Positions 22,641 to 34,183 of a stretch of DNA of 64,000 bases are shown one piece after another (the stretch's first letter is position 1; each line of letters begins with the position of its first letter). The stretch is taken from the NCBI GenBank assembly GCA_030015575.1, contig JASDDO010000016.1:174900815-174964814 (forward strand), in the 5' to 3' direction. A model generated the notes under the pieces. The model was not told the DNA's origin. It did no database searches and saw only the letters and a list, made by a program, of their open reading frames with translations. A program made the position numbers and the translations under genes. Source of the DNA: Agapanthus africanus (lineage: Eukaryota; Streptophyta; Magnoliopsida; Asparagales; Amaryllidaceae).

Positions 22641-22900
22641 AGCATGGGGCAGAAATCTCATCGGGAGTTTCAAAAGTACTGAAACTTGCCAGATATGCGC
22701 ATACCTTCTGGAGTGTGACACCGTGAGCGGATTCCGTCACGTTATCATGCGATGATAGTTGGATCCCGATTCCCACTGATGAGTTGGTTTACTCCTCGGG
22801 TGACCCCGACTAATTCTTCTTTCAGGTTTGGAGGAGAATTTGAGATACAGTGGGAGGTTTCCTGATTAGATAAATTGGTAACCATTCTGATCTAGGTTAG

Positions 22901-25900
22901 AGTGCATGCTGAGTGTTTCTTTTTTCTCTCTCTGGAAGCGACCATTGACCCGACCCTAAGACTACGACTCAGAGACCAAGTTGACCAAACCTTCTTAACA
23001 CTGGCTTTTGGATTGTCAGAGTTGCAGACCTCATTGCCACTCCTACTTTTACCCTTTTCTCCAGGACACCCCGTATTACTGCGAACGTCCACTTCCATTG
23101 GACAAAACTATCGTATGGTTAGATACGAACTCGAAGGAATTTATTCGAGGATGGTTTCCGGTTCTGGAGAAAACGGATAGGATTATTCAGTTGTCTTTTC
23201 TTTTCACCTTCTCTCAGGTTGCGAGTACTCCTAGGATTAGGAGTAGTACACCTATTACGCAAATTGGATAGTCTTCTTCCAAACCTTAGGCTGGTGCCGA
23301 CTGGTAGGGAATGAAGAAAACCAGTTAGCCTAAACGGTGTACAGAAGGTATTAAGATTAAGACAAAGCAAGGGATTAGTAAGAGGGCAAAGTAAATTGCG
23401 ACTGATATTCACGACCTAGCCAAGTATTTCTTCGCCAATCCTAAATCACCTTTGTATTTCTCCAGGACACTCCGTGTCACTACGAAGATCCACAGTTTAT
23501 TGGATACTCCATCGTATGGTTATATACGAACTCGAAAGGAACTTGTTCCAGTTCGGGGATGGATTCTGGTTCAGGAGAAATAGGAATAAGGTTTATTCGG
23601 TTGTCTTTTATCTTCACCTTCTCTCGCATTGCGAGTGCTCCTAGGATTATGACAGTACACCCTTTATGCTTTTTGGATAGTCTTCTTCCAAACCATAGGC
23701 TGGTGCCGAACGGTAGGGAAGGAAGAAAACCAATTGGCCTAAAGGGGTGTGCAGAAGGTAATGACTAAAGACATATAAAGGGATTTGGAGATGTGGCAAA
23801 GAAACACACGGTTATAGTTGTGAATCTGGATAATGGAAGAGGCATTACTAAGAATACCAGGATACCCCACCGAAACATTTCAATGTTTCAGTTTCACTGT
23901 GTAATGTTAAAAGAAAACTGATTTCCCGATTGGACACTTGCTCCAGGGTATGTATTTACCAGGTTTGATTCTCACATCTGTATGGTTTTACAGATGATGA
24001 GTGGGAGTAAGTTATTGGGAATTGGGTGATTATCCTCATTATATCGGGATTCGTTGTAATCGGTGATATTTGAGGAGATCACCTGGGCTGTTTGCCGGTC
24101 GGCAAATATTTGGTTTTGAATATCCGCTGTTGTGCACCAATTTCAAATTGATATATCTGTACGTCTATTTTCATAGAGTGAGATGTACCTTTTGATATTA
24201 TGTCGATGACATTTACCTATATCAGTGGATGGTTAGGTAAGGAGCATTAAACAGCGGTGTAATTCTTCTTAACCATAAGTACAGTTTTCAACCTACGACA
24301 CACAGTGAAAGAGTCGTTAGACTCAGCGGACTTATACAGAGTATTGTATGTTGTCCAGTGTCCATTAGGACAGAGGGGTTTTGGTCCTCATACTATATTC
24401 TGTTTACTTTTGACTTCTCTAGTTCTTAGACATGTGTTTCGTAGAAACACAGGGTCTGAGTTTGGAGGAGTTATAGGTATTTGAATAGAGTAGAGAACCA
24501 GGTGTAGCAAGTATCGGGATTCTTCAAAGTAATCGAAGATGTAGATACTTGTGTATGGTATTCAGTTGATAGTAATGATAAAGAGAAATTGCTTCTTTTT
24601 CAGGTTACTCATAATTGGAAGCATTCCTAAGTTGAGTAACGCTGATCGGCCTCCTTCCATTTAGTTGACATGCACTGGAGACAGCTGCATGATTTGAATT
24701 TGGTTCAATTAAATCAGTGCCTCTGGTTCTATATTGGATATAGTACAGTTCATATCTTAACATTGTTAAGGTACGGGGAATTGTCCGGCTTATGATTAAA
24801 ACCAGACTCTGGATAACTCAAGGCACGTTTCTGTAATGGCTGTTTGTGGGTTGACCCAGGCTACGACGAGGGTTGACTTTCTACCATCTGGGAGATCAAT
24901 AGAAATATTGTTCTAGACTCTCCACGGTTTTATTAAAAATGGATTTTTTCCAAAACAGTAGTGGGAGTATGGTAGAACTGGAAGTGATTCCAGAACCGCA
25001 AACGATTACTGAAGATTTGATAAGGAACCTAAATATTCAATCTGATTTGACATTCCATTGGCCACTCCGCAGATAAGGTGGGTAACTTCAGGCACCCGAG
25101 AGGTACTCCGGTAGCCTCAAGGACGGTGACAGGGAAGTTCTTGTTTACCCACACTCGCCATTGTTGTTGTTCCAGGCTGCGAGACCCGGCAGGAGGATGA
25201 GTATAGCGTCGTTCTAAACTAGTTTTAGAAGTGCACGTCTATATGACTCTGGCAGAGGGTTGTCGTAGTCAGTGGGAGCAGCGGAAGCATTGGTGGACAT
25301 CAGCCTCATGTCTAAAGCAGATGTAGCGGAGATAGATCATCTATTTCTGATGTGACAGTCATAGGTTTGACGTCATCAGAATAGGGGATGGATCTGTTGA
25401 GAAGGTAGTTGGAATTGATATTCCTATACTACGATCGGTTATACTTTGGTCGTCACACAGTGGTTTCTCCACATAGGACTTGGACATTATATCAGACATA
25501 CTGGTTACTAGATCTATGGTTTTTAGATCTAGATTTGGGTGGTTTCCCAATCAGGGTACCTTGACAGCATTCTAAGAGTATTTAGAATGGACGACTCCTG
25601 GCACGGTAGTATACCTGCTGGTAATGGAGTCACCCTCTCTAAAGGTGTCTTATAGACTAAAGTAGAGAGGGATGCGCATGATTGGCAGATCACTTGCTTA
25701 GGCAATTGAGTCAATCATGAGATGTCAAGTACCACACCAGATGTTGTTCTTGCACTAGATGCAATAAGGTGACATTGATCCAATCCTGGAGAAACAGTCG
25801 GAGGCAGTTTTAGAGCATAAGTGGATGTTCTAGGGATATGATAACGACAGCCTCATTCGGGAGACAGTTATCATTCCAGGCTTCCAAGGTGACATGGACG

Positions 25901-26304
25901 ACAAGGAGGTTGTCAGAGTTATAGTTTTCCCTCTGACGAGGGGCAGTATTTTGGACAGATGGTCCAAGGCAATACTGAGGGTGGCATGGCGCAGGAAACT
26001 GATTAAGTTCAGTTGACGATACAGTCTAAAAAGTTTGGATTTGGAGTTCATTTATAAGCTAGGTCCCATCAGACATCCAGACATTCTAAGACAGCTATTG
26101 CTCATTTCGGGAGATGGCTTTCTCCGCGAACATGAGGTATAGAGAGACATAGAAAGAAACACCAAAGCGGATCCACTCACTGAGGCTATTCCTCGAACGC
26201 AATAGTTTCACAAACGGTTTTTGTGAGACTGACTAGTAGAGGAGTTGGGTTTCGGTATCACACGGGCTGTGAGTATGCGACATCGCAATAATTAGCCTTG
26301 AGTG
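22901..26304 (+). pseudogene. Non-coding interior of element C with copia pol remnants
   Basis: No frame longer than about 100 residues. The last pol codons are recognisable at 26161-26205 (TKADPLTEAIPRTQ then TAG), aligning with DNTADPFTKAIPQ of element A. An imperfect tandem duplication of about 400 bp covers 23055-23430 and 23455-23770, sharing TCCAGGACAC, ATCGTATGGTTA, TTGTCTTTT and AGTCTTCTTCCAAACC. Otherwise I see nothing recognisable in these 3.4 kb. Confidence 0.7.
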
Positions 26305-26316
26305 CAAGTGGGAGAT
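26305..26316 (+). other. Polypurine tract of element C
   Basis: AAGTGGGAGAT directly before the LTR start, the same as in element A. Confidence 0.88.
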
Positions 26317-28552
26317 TGTTGGAGATAGTGCCCTCAGAGTCAATTATTGGATCACAGGCACGTGATTGCAATGATTGAGGGAGGACCTATCCCGGTAGGA
26401 CAGTCTTACTCGAGATGATAGTATGCTATCTGGTTTACCTTTATCATCGTGTACTGCTTTAGGTGACCTGACATGTCACTATTGCACGTTGATAGAGCCC
26501 CTCGGATTCTTGCTTGACTGCCAGCAGTATGAGGGCGATCATATAAGTGAGAGCTGGAGTCTATAAGCGCATCCTTAAAAGGTCCCTAGTCGTAGTAGTT
26601 TCGAGACAGGGCATCGATTCTCCAGAGTAGACTAGTGTATACAGTCGAGACCCCGACGAGGGGCGGTGGCCGGTCTCACAAGCCACTGGTGTCAATTGGT
26701 TCACCTAAGATGTATACAGGTGCTCATTGGGTTATGAGTACACCGGACAGGACTCGCCGGGAACATGCTAGTTGGTCTTATACCTGACGTCAGATAGCAG
26801 TTCCCAGGTGACATGTGTACAGGTTAGTTCATCGACCTGGGGATCGTCATTTGTCTCGTGTGAGTTCCCACTGTACTTTGATTACTACCCTACCACGGCT
26901 CAAAGGAGTCGTGCAAACAGGTTTTAGTTGGGTACAGTCCCGAGCCACATGGAGGCAGTGAGCGGATCTTCAGGGGTTCGTCTCTCCCGGTATTGGGGGT
27001 GAGGTCGCGCTGTGTCTAGGAGAGCCATTACACGAAGACCTTGGCCAAGGCAGGAGATTTACAGGTAGGTATTCCAGTAGTATCTCAGGGTGTTCTGGGC
27101 TACACTCCGACACGACTTGTACCGCTTTTGGGGGTCTGACTTTTACCAGACCCCTAGGCCCGACATGCGATGCTCATAGACGAACGGACCGGACTGTACG
27201 GATATTGTCACTGACAGGCTCAGTAGGGTGTCAGGATGAGTTCACTCATCGACGTCCCTTTTAGTCAATAGCTGGTGGCCCGTCATGTATTGGCTTATAC
27301 CTCTGACGTGCTAGTGGTTAAATCCACAGCCATAGTATTGACGAGTTTTTAGAGTCCACCACACTTTCAGTTACTCAAGCTTTCGGGCGAAACGCTGTAG
27401 AGGCCGTATGGAGATATGGCAGGGTCCGATCAGATACGTGCGGTATTGCACGGATCAGGATCGGACAGCTTTGTACTAGTGGCCGTATGGATATATGGCA
27501 AGGTTCGATCAGATACGTGCGGTATTGCACGGATCAGGATCGGACAGTTTTTACTAGCCGGTTTTGGTTTAAGCCGGTCCTAGTTTAGTACAGTGTAGAT
27601 TTTGTCTCTTTGCATTTGTATCCGGACGGAATACAGATGCGGGTGTGTATGCACAGTATGGGGGTTTTCCTGTAATTTATTACGGGACCAGTTTTCTGGA
27701 GTTGCCAGTTTGCTTTCCGTTCCGGCCGGTTCTCCTTTGTTCTTTCCCGGCCGGACTTTTCCGATGGAGGGGGTTATTTGCAATTGTGCAAATAACATTT
27801 GTGGAGGGGTCTTCTTGCACTTGTATTCATTATGATAAGCATCTTTGCTTTATCATCCATGTTGTGCATTAAATGAGATTAGAAAGGATATGGGTTTGAT
27901 GTGATAAAAAGCATGGTTGATGTTTTCTTGTTTTATGAGATGGTCACCACTTATGCTTCCTACACTCACCTCCCTCTTGCTTCATATTGTTTTCCTCCAC
28001 CATTTCTAAAAAGATGAGAGATTATTATTCATGGTTAAGAAAAGAAAAAGAGAAGAAAATGAGAGAGCTTCATCTTCATCTTTGAGAGAGTAGCATTCAT
28101 TCATCTCATTTTTGATACAAGGAAAAATGAAAGCACCATTTTTCATACCTTCATTCCTCCATCTTCAAAAGGCAACCAATACCCCAAAGAGACAAAGCAC
28201 TACACTTCCTACAACACATCTTGAGCATGTCGAGTTGCCGGCTTCATGCTCGAGTTGCCTCGGTATAGAGGCGGGAGCCCGTAAAAGATGCAGGCGACGT
28301 GGTGCCCTTCCGGCGAGGAGGCGACAACCGGAGATCCCGCGAGGAGATCGGAGTGGAGATGAAGACCGGAGGACTCGGATCAGTCGGTATATCTCTAACC
28401 CATCTTCTAGTTAGCTTAGACTTGTTAATGGTTACGATCCGGGTGTTTAGTGCGCGGTGGTGCCGGTTTGCTAAGTCCGCAAAATTTAAGTTTATCACTG
28501 TTTCCGCATTTGGCCGTCGGATTGACGGCCGGGGCGCCGCCGTGCACTTACA
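26317..28552 (+). repeat. 3' LTR of element C
   Basis: Near-identical to 18401-20635. Followed by the GGATT target duplication at 28553-28557 and the resumption of the element B LTR. Confidence 0.95.
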
Positions 28553-29441
28553 GGATTGGTAAATGGTTACGAAACCCTAGGGTAGTGGGTGCACTACACA
28601 TACATACTCACACATACATACTTGCTTACATCCTCACGTCATATGTGCATAGATGGGATTCTACATAGATATGTGTTCACATGGGTTTGGGATTTTGTGT
28701 TCACGTACGGACTTGAGGATGATACCTGGGATTGATATGAGTCGGTGAGTTCGATCTGGATTATGATATCGGTGATATGATAGGATTCATGATTGAGATA
28801 CGTCTGGATACTTTAGAGGATTTTGGGAATGATGATGCCATAGCAATAGTGACATATACATTATGTAGTCGACATGTGATCGTGATATGAGGCAGGATAT
28901 GCTAGGACATTGATATTAGGCCGTATCGGGCGATGTATACCCCTTGATGATGATAGGTGCTGACGATACCGGTTTGTACGAGATTGTCGATCAGTAGTCA
29001 GATCATGGGTATAGTGAGGATATTAATATTGTACTAGACATAGGTCAGTACCCTAGACTATGATCTTGGATAAAGAAGATACCAGAGGAATACCGTGAGG
29101 AATATGATATTGACCCGTACCCAGATTTAGGGATGCCGTACGACGGATTTACGTACGAGCTATATCTTGATGATTGATCCGCACTCTTGACTTGGGATGT
29201 CTGATTATAGATATGGTATCGGATATGATATTATTGAGGCGGGATCACCGACTAATATATATACAGGTATGTATATGTATCGACTCAGATGTTAGGCGGT
29301 TTCCTTACCTGTAGTCTAGCTTGTAGCTTAGCCCTTTAGTTTAGTTAGTTGTTAGATTAGATTCGGTTCCTACCTATTTCAAAGCTTACGAATCGTGCGT
29401 ATTTTAAAAAGACAGGTCAAGGGATTCTACGGATATTTCAA
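28553..29441 (+). repeat. 3' LTR of element B, second part, truncated
   Basis: Matches 11099-11987 of the 5' LTR. Similarity stops at 29441 within an A-rich stretch. The missing remainder would have carried the stem-loop, the acceptor site and the LTR end. Confidence 0.88.
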
Positions 29442-29600
29442 GATGACTCAAGAACTCTGAAAATTATTTTGCAGATACAGTGAGATGTGCAGGAAATTAG
29501 GAAGCCATCCCAGAAGCCCGAGCCCCAACTTTCCCCTCATGGCCGCCAATTTAATCAATATGGCCGCAAATTGCGGCCTGACCTTGGAGTTAGGGTTTTG
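29442..29600 (+). repeat. Scrap of copia-type leader, plus orientation (tentative)
   Basis: A weak resemblance to the element C leader just after its PBS (shared GATGTGCAGG) plus a GC-rich hairpin, GGCCGCCAATTT (29541-29552) with AAATTGCGGCC (29568-29578), in the position expected for the post-PBS hairpin. Both junctions are unclear. Confidence 0.35.
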
Positions 29601-30204
29601 TCTTTGGTCTATAGCTCAATCGGTAGATGTCTAGGCCTATCCAATGTGCAAAATGTTCTAATTTCACCTTAGGTAGAATCTAGGAGTGTTTTACTAAGTT
29701 TCTGATTTCGTTTTACGACTTTTGAAAACTTGGGCTTTGATATTTGAGTTTTCACTTGGTCGCTTGACGTTCGTACGTCCACGCCGGGGTTTGTTTTGTT
29801 GCTCTTGCATGCGTGGACATAGGTTCTATCCTATGTACTTTTCGCTTGTCATATCGGTTTTCATGAGTTGATTTTGATTTTGACACGATGTGCTTTGACT
29901 TGTAGGTACATTTGCGTGAACTTTAGGGGCGACGAAGGAGAACTTGGCGCTCATTGACTTCGGCTCGAGTGAGGATAGTAGGTGAGTAAATGTTTATCTA
30001 CGGGGGAAGTCGGGTGGATGGCATATAGCACCCCCGCAACCATAGTACCAGGATATTAGAGATACAGTACACACACACACATACATATATATAATTTAGA
30101 TATGTATACCCAGCTAATAGGGTTCTGGGATACTATAAACCATAGTAGTATACGTGTAGGAAGGTGTGTCCCTAGTTCTAGTTTTCTTAGTCCATGAGTC
30201 ATAA

Positions 30205-30236
<32 letters not shown>

Positions 30237-32518
30237 CCATGAGGATAATTACGAGATGATATGATGAGATGAGAATATATTGGAATAAAATGACATGAGT
30301 CTATAGGTTTTGATATGAGGATGGGAGGCGATATATATATGCTAAGATATGACATGAGATGATATATATGATGATATGAGATGAGATGATGCACATGTCT
30401 ATAGATCCGTACTATTGATTAATAATATCGCATAATATCGCACGATGGATTATACCGTACGTGGTATGATGAGGATAAATCGCCGACATATATATATATA
30501 TATATATATCGACTCAAGGAATATTGATTAAGATCATTAAGTAGATATTAGGATATATTTATAGCCATACCTATTTTCAAAACTAACGAATCCTTAGGCA
30601 CTTTTAAATGATAACATAAAGAAATGCTACGGATTTTCAAATGGTATATTTTTCTAAAACATCGTTGCCCTTAATTTCAAAAAAACAACGATTCGTACTA
30701 TTTTAACTTTAACTGTATGGCTTATAGGTGGTTACGTATTTTATACTATTCATGCTACGATATCTTATTTCCACAAACGCTCGTACTATTTTCATTTGCG
30801 ACATATACATCCTACGCTTCGTGTACTAACTTTATTATGACTTCGTCTGCTAGGACGCATGCACCATTACCGATGATGCGCATGTTGCATGTACACCTAC
30901 TCGCCGGCTCACATACACATCATCGGTAATTGCCATGCCACGTACACATTAGAAACTGCTATATCGTTGTATTGTTCCCTAATTTGTAGAATTATAGTTA
31001 TTGTTTAGTACTCATTACCACACATGATGGTTTAGATATTACACTTCCTTACCTGGTTACACGACATGCTTACATGAAAAACACTTTCTATACATTACAG
31101 TACTGTTATGTGCTTGCACTTACTATACCATTATGGTTAAATGCATATGAGATTCTATTTTTGTGAGATTTTTGGATTTGAGAACCGTAGATACATTTTT
31201 AAAGTCTTATGATTGTTTTAAAAATGCGTTTTCTCTAGATATGATCGACGTCCACCATGAGAGTTCTCGATGCTGAGATATGATGATTACCCGATTCGAG
31301 GAGTGAGGAGTCACCGTCTGCAGGTACATGGTGGACCCGGTACGATATCCCGGGGCAAGAAGATCGTATAGAAAGGCGTTGAGCCCCATAGGGGAATACT
31401 ACATACCGGCGATAGTGTTGGACTTTGTGGATATCCGGAGGATACCGACCGGAGTGATATGAGACAAATGGATATGAGGACCGATCTGATGAGACGTTGC
31501 CTGGAACATGAGGATTTACGTGTCGATGCTGGACACGGGTTTTATGATGATTTTGAGTGTCGATGCTGGGCACTTAGGTTTCATAATAAGCTGATTCGTC
31601 GTTGATCGACACACGTTGGATGATCCACGTATATACATACGTATAACATAGATGACTTGGTACTATATATTGATACATGCACGTTATTATTATTGTTACA
31701 CTAATGTATACATGATCAGCATAGATACCACACGGTATGATATTATGTTATTACAGTATGACCTAGAAGATCATTATACATTCGATTTCTACCTGTTGAT
31801 ATCTTCTACTCACGAGTTGGCAATTCACCCCCGTTGTGCCATAGTTTTCTTGCAGGATCAACTGCTCGGATCAGTAGCGGCTTGCTGGCATACAGCTTTC
31901 TTCTGGGTGATTTGCATTGGTAGTTGGGGTACACTTTGGATCGTGACCACCATTTGTATATAATTATTCAGTTGTAATCTAGTTAAAAGCTCCATCAACC
32001 AGACTATGTATGTTTGGTAGACTTAGAAACCATAGACTTGTATATTCTTTCAGATTTAGAGCGAGATGTGTGTATTATTCTTATTTCTGGGTTTGATGAT
32101 GTTTTGGTTTCTTTACTTTCTTATCTGTGTTTGATCTTTGCCTTGGGCGTCGTATATTCGTATTTGTATGGTTGTTTCTGCTAATTGGCGAAGAGCTAGC
32201 TCCCGCTTGGGGATGCCTATATTATGGTTGTTATGTATTGGTTTTGGATCAAAATTTACAAAGGAGGTGCTGCTCAAATTTCAAATGATGAAAATGTTTT
32301 CAACTATAGTATACAACCCACTTGTATTTTCATATAACATTACTTATATATTTAAAGAAGAACTTGAATTCATTATACCCTTATTTCAAAACCTCACCTC
32401 CGTTATTTTTCTAAACAGGTTTAGATTTTTGGGCTTTCCGCTTACTTGGCTTACGGTGGGGTCCTATAGACTTCACGTGATTCAAGTGCCAGTCACGTGC
32501 CAATTCCGGGTCCTGACA
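29601..32518 (+). repeat. Diverged Tekay-like LTR, 5' end missing
   Basis: It aligns block by block with the element B LTR: the GTGAGTA donor-like site (29992) followed by GTTTATCTACGGGGGAAGTC, the stem-loop at 30866-30930, the CACGAGTTGGCAATTCACCC block at 31811-31830, TTTTCTTGCAG (31845-31855), AGCTAGCTCCCGCTTGGGGA near 32199, and the terminal CCGGGTCCTGACA. It ends at 32518, but no PBS follows and no start or target duplication is visible, so it is a rearranged remnant rather than a clean solo LTR. It includes short GT/TA runs near 30193-30234 and a TA run at about 30487-30510. Confidence 0.8.
30866..30930 (+). other. Conserved Tekay-type LTR stem-loop, copy in the diverged LTR
   Basis: ATTACCGATGATG (30866-30878) pairs perfectly with CATCATCGGTAAT (30918-30930), 13 bp. 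The loop contains GCATGTTGCATG, also recognisable in the element E copy. Confidence 0.7.
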
Positions 32519-33784
32519 ATGAACCTTGACGAATAATCAATAAACTCATACAACCTTCCTAACCAATCCCATTTATCTATTCTACAGACAATCATTACTT
32601 AGTTACCATACACTACGCCTTGACGAATAATCAACAAACGCAGCACGAATACTAAGTAGTAATTATCTGAAACGATGGAGGGCTCTGGCTAGATTTTTGG
32701 TGAAAACCTTTTAACATAATGAACTTGATATCGTTGAAGGAACCAAGTAGTTTTGAAAAGGAGTGGTTTAGGCTCCGCTTTTTGAAAACTAGTGGTTTTG
32801 AAGAAAACCGAGTAATCTACAGTAACATAAACTTTTGCTCAAGAGGTCACTCCCCGTGAAGGGATCTAGACTCTTGCCTCTTCGAATGAGGTGCTGGATA
32901 TTCCTAACCAAATACCACTATGCAAAGCGAAAGAGTATGACTATAGTTTTTCGAAATTTGTTCTAACAACATCTTTTAGGTTTCTTTTTCTTGCATTCAT
33001 TAAAATTAATGCGGTCCCATCAATTAAATCCTATCACACAAGAAAATAATGAAAATAAAATATACGTATATGCCATCCGCATTAGCCACGGAGCCCTATC
33101 CTGCACTGTTAGGTTACTTAACTAACGACAGAGCGGGGGCAGGACTAGCGCGGATGCAAATCACATACAACATCTAATTGTGTGTGTGTTTGTGTATAAC
33201 CAATCGTCCCAGGCATGATATAAGCAACATCAGAGAGCATCAAAAAGCAACATTGGATAACGGATAATCTAGGAGCCCCGGGTTTCATTTGAGCCACAAA
33301 TGAAACTCGACGTTCCGCGGTCGTGTAGATAGCTCGTGCAATGAAAAACCTAGACCCCTACGAGCACGGCAAGTTACCCGCCAATTCCGGAAGTGTGGTA
33401 ACCCCAATCAACAAGTGAATGGACCACCCAGCACTTCACGGAATCCGATAACTTGAGCACCCCTTCGTGGGTCATCTTATACCCACTACGAGTGCAGCGA
33501 ACAGCCCGCCAATTCTAGAGTAAGGCCCCCCCGTCTCAACTCCATGAGATGCGGGCCCGTTGCCCTCTAGAACCCGGCTATTCGAGCACTCCTCCGTGGG
33601 GTAATCTTAGTACAGAAAAGAAAATATATATATACAAATGGTGACATCGACCTCAACCCTGTCGTTCCCCAATAAAAGAATATACAAACTGGCAGAGTCA
33701 ACAGTCCATATGTCGGACGCTCGTCGTGCAATAATGAATATACAAATGAATCTAAACTGTACAACTACCATTGCACTTGAAGCT
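32519..33784 (-). repeat. Element F, left part: copia leader fragment
   Basis: The minus strand is collinear with the element C leader (about 21260-22700): hairpins with the GTCAAGG core at about 32519-32549 and 32611-32645, one copy of the TCACTCC block near 32840, and the AGCGTCCGACATATGGACTG segment near 33700-33720. It is cut by element D at 33784 after AAGCT and continues at 55424. The left end abuts the diverged LTR. Confidence 0.8.
33780..33784 (+). repeat. Target-site duplication of element D, left copy (AAGCT)
   Basis: AAGCT directly before TGTTTCCTGA; the other copy is 55424-55428, directly after GGGGAACA. Confidence 0.93.
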
Positions 33785-33824
33785 TGTTTCCTGATTTAAA
33801 ATCAGGAAAGCCTACAGAAGAGGC

Positions 33825-34165
33825 ATCACGTGCGAACACGTGACCAGCGGTCACGTGTTGGCACATGACATTTAAAAGCGGCTTCAAAGGCACATCAGTA
33901 CCCTGATCAAATCAAGGAAAAGGCTTCAGAAGAGGTCACGTGCTCACACGTGGCCAGAGGTCACGTGTTGGCACGTGACATTTGAATGCAGCGGACTCAT
34001 TCTCTAATTAAATCAAGAAAAAGGCTCCAGAAAGGGTCACGTGCTTACACGTGACCAGGGGTCACGTGTTGACACATGACGGCTGAACAGAAGCTAGAAG
34101 ACAAAGCGCAGAAAGCAGAAGAAGGCTCGTTCCAAGGGGTCACGTGGCCACACGTGACCGACTTT
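33825..34165 (+). promoter_or_regulatory. CACGTG (G-box) cluster in the U3 of element D
   Basis: About twelve CACGTG hexamers in 340 bp, mostly as facing pairs such as TCACGTGCTCACACGTGGCC and GGTCACGTGGCCACACGTGA, repeated at intervals of roughly 100 bp upstream of the TATA box. CACGTG is the core site of plant bZIP and bHLH factors. The 3' LTR has the same cluster at 52065-52425. Confidence 0.6.
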
Positions 34166-34183
34166 CAAAGCCTATCTATTTAA

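Larger units (their letters stand above)
20649..22900 (+). other. Structured non-coding leader of element C
   Basis: Collinear with the element A leader in the opposite orientation. From the PBS: a GC-rich hairpin at 20850-20890, GGCGGG...TTCGCC hairpin repeats near 21478-21512 and 21606-21635, duplicated blocks at about 22065-22155 and 22200-22295, three core-sharing hairpins, then a pyrimidine tract near 22915-22940. No gag-like frame. Confidence 0.75.
18401..28552 (+). mobile_element. Element C: young non-autonomous Ty1/copia element, Angela-like
   Basis: Two LTRs of 2235 and 2236 bp with a perfect 5-bp target duplication, a PBS and a polypurine tract. The interior (20636-26316) has no intact coding frame. 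Its last pol codons (ADPLTEAIP near 26167) and its leader are homologous to element A. By eye the two LTRs differ at about 17 positions plus one small indel, under 1%, so insertion was recent relative to elements B and D. It splits the 3' LTR of element B. Confidence 0.95.
9185..29441 (+). mobile_element. Element B: Ty3/gypsy, Tekay-like, non-autonomous, 3' LTR interrupted by element C and truncated
   Basis: The LTR starts TGTAACG after a polypurine tract at the 3' copy, and the 5' LTR ends GTGACA just before TGGTATCAGAGC. The TGTAACG start and the run of G before it are typical of the Tekay (Del) chromoviruses. The 5' LTR is 4.7 kb and the interior only 2.6 kb with no intact gag or pol, so the element must have depended on others. 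The 3' LTR runs 16481-18400, is broken by element C, resumes at 28553 and stops matching at 29441, so about 1.9 kb of it is missing. Confidence 0.85.

Noticed and set aside
29601-32518. Clean solo LTR
   Set aside because: Only the right end (CTGACA) is recognisable. There is no TG start and no flanking target duplication, so it is a truncated remnant.
33825-34165. CRISPR-like array of regularly spaced palindromes
   Set aside because: The context is a plant LTR. Spacing and units vary, and the units are CACGTG pairs upstream of a TATA box.
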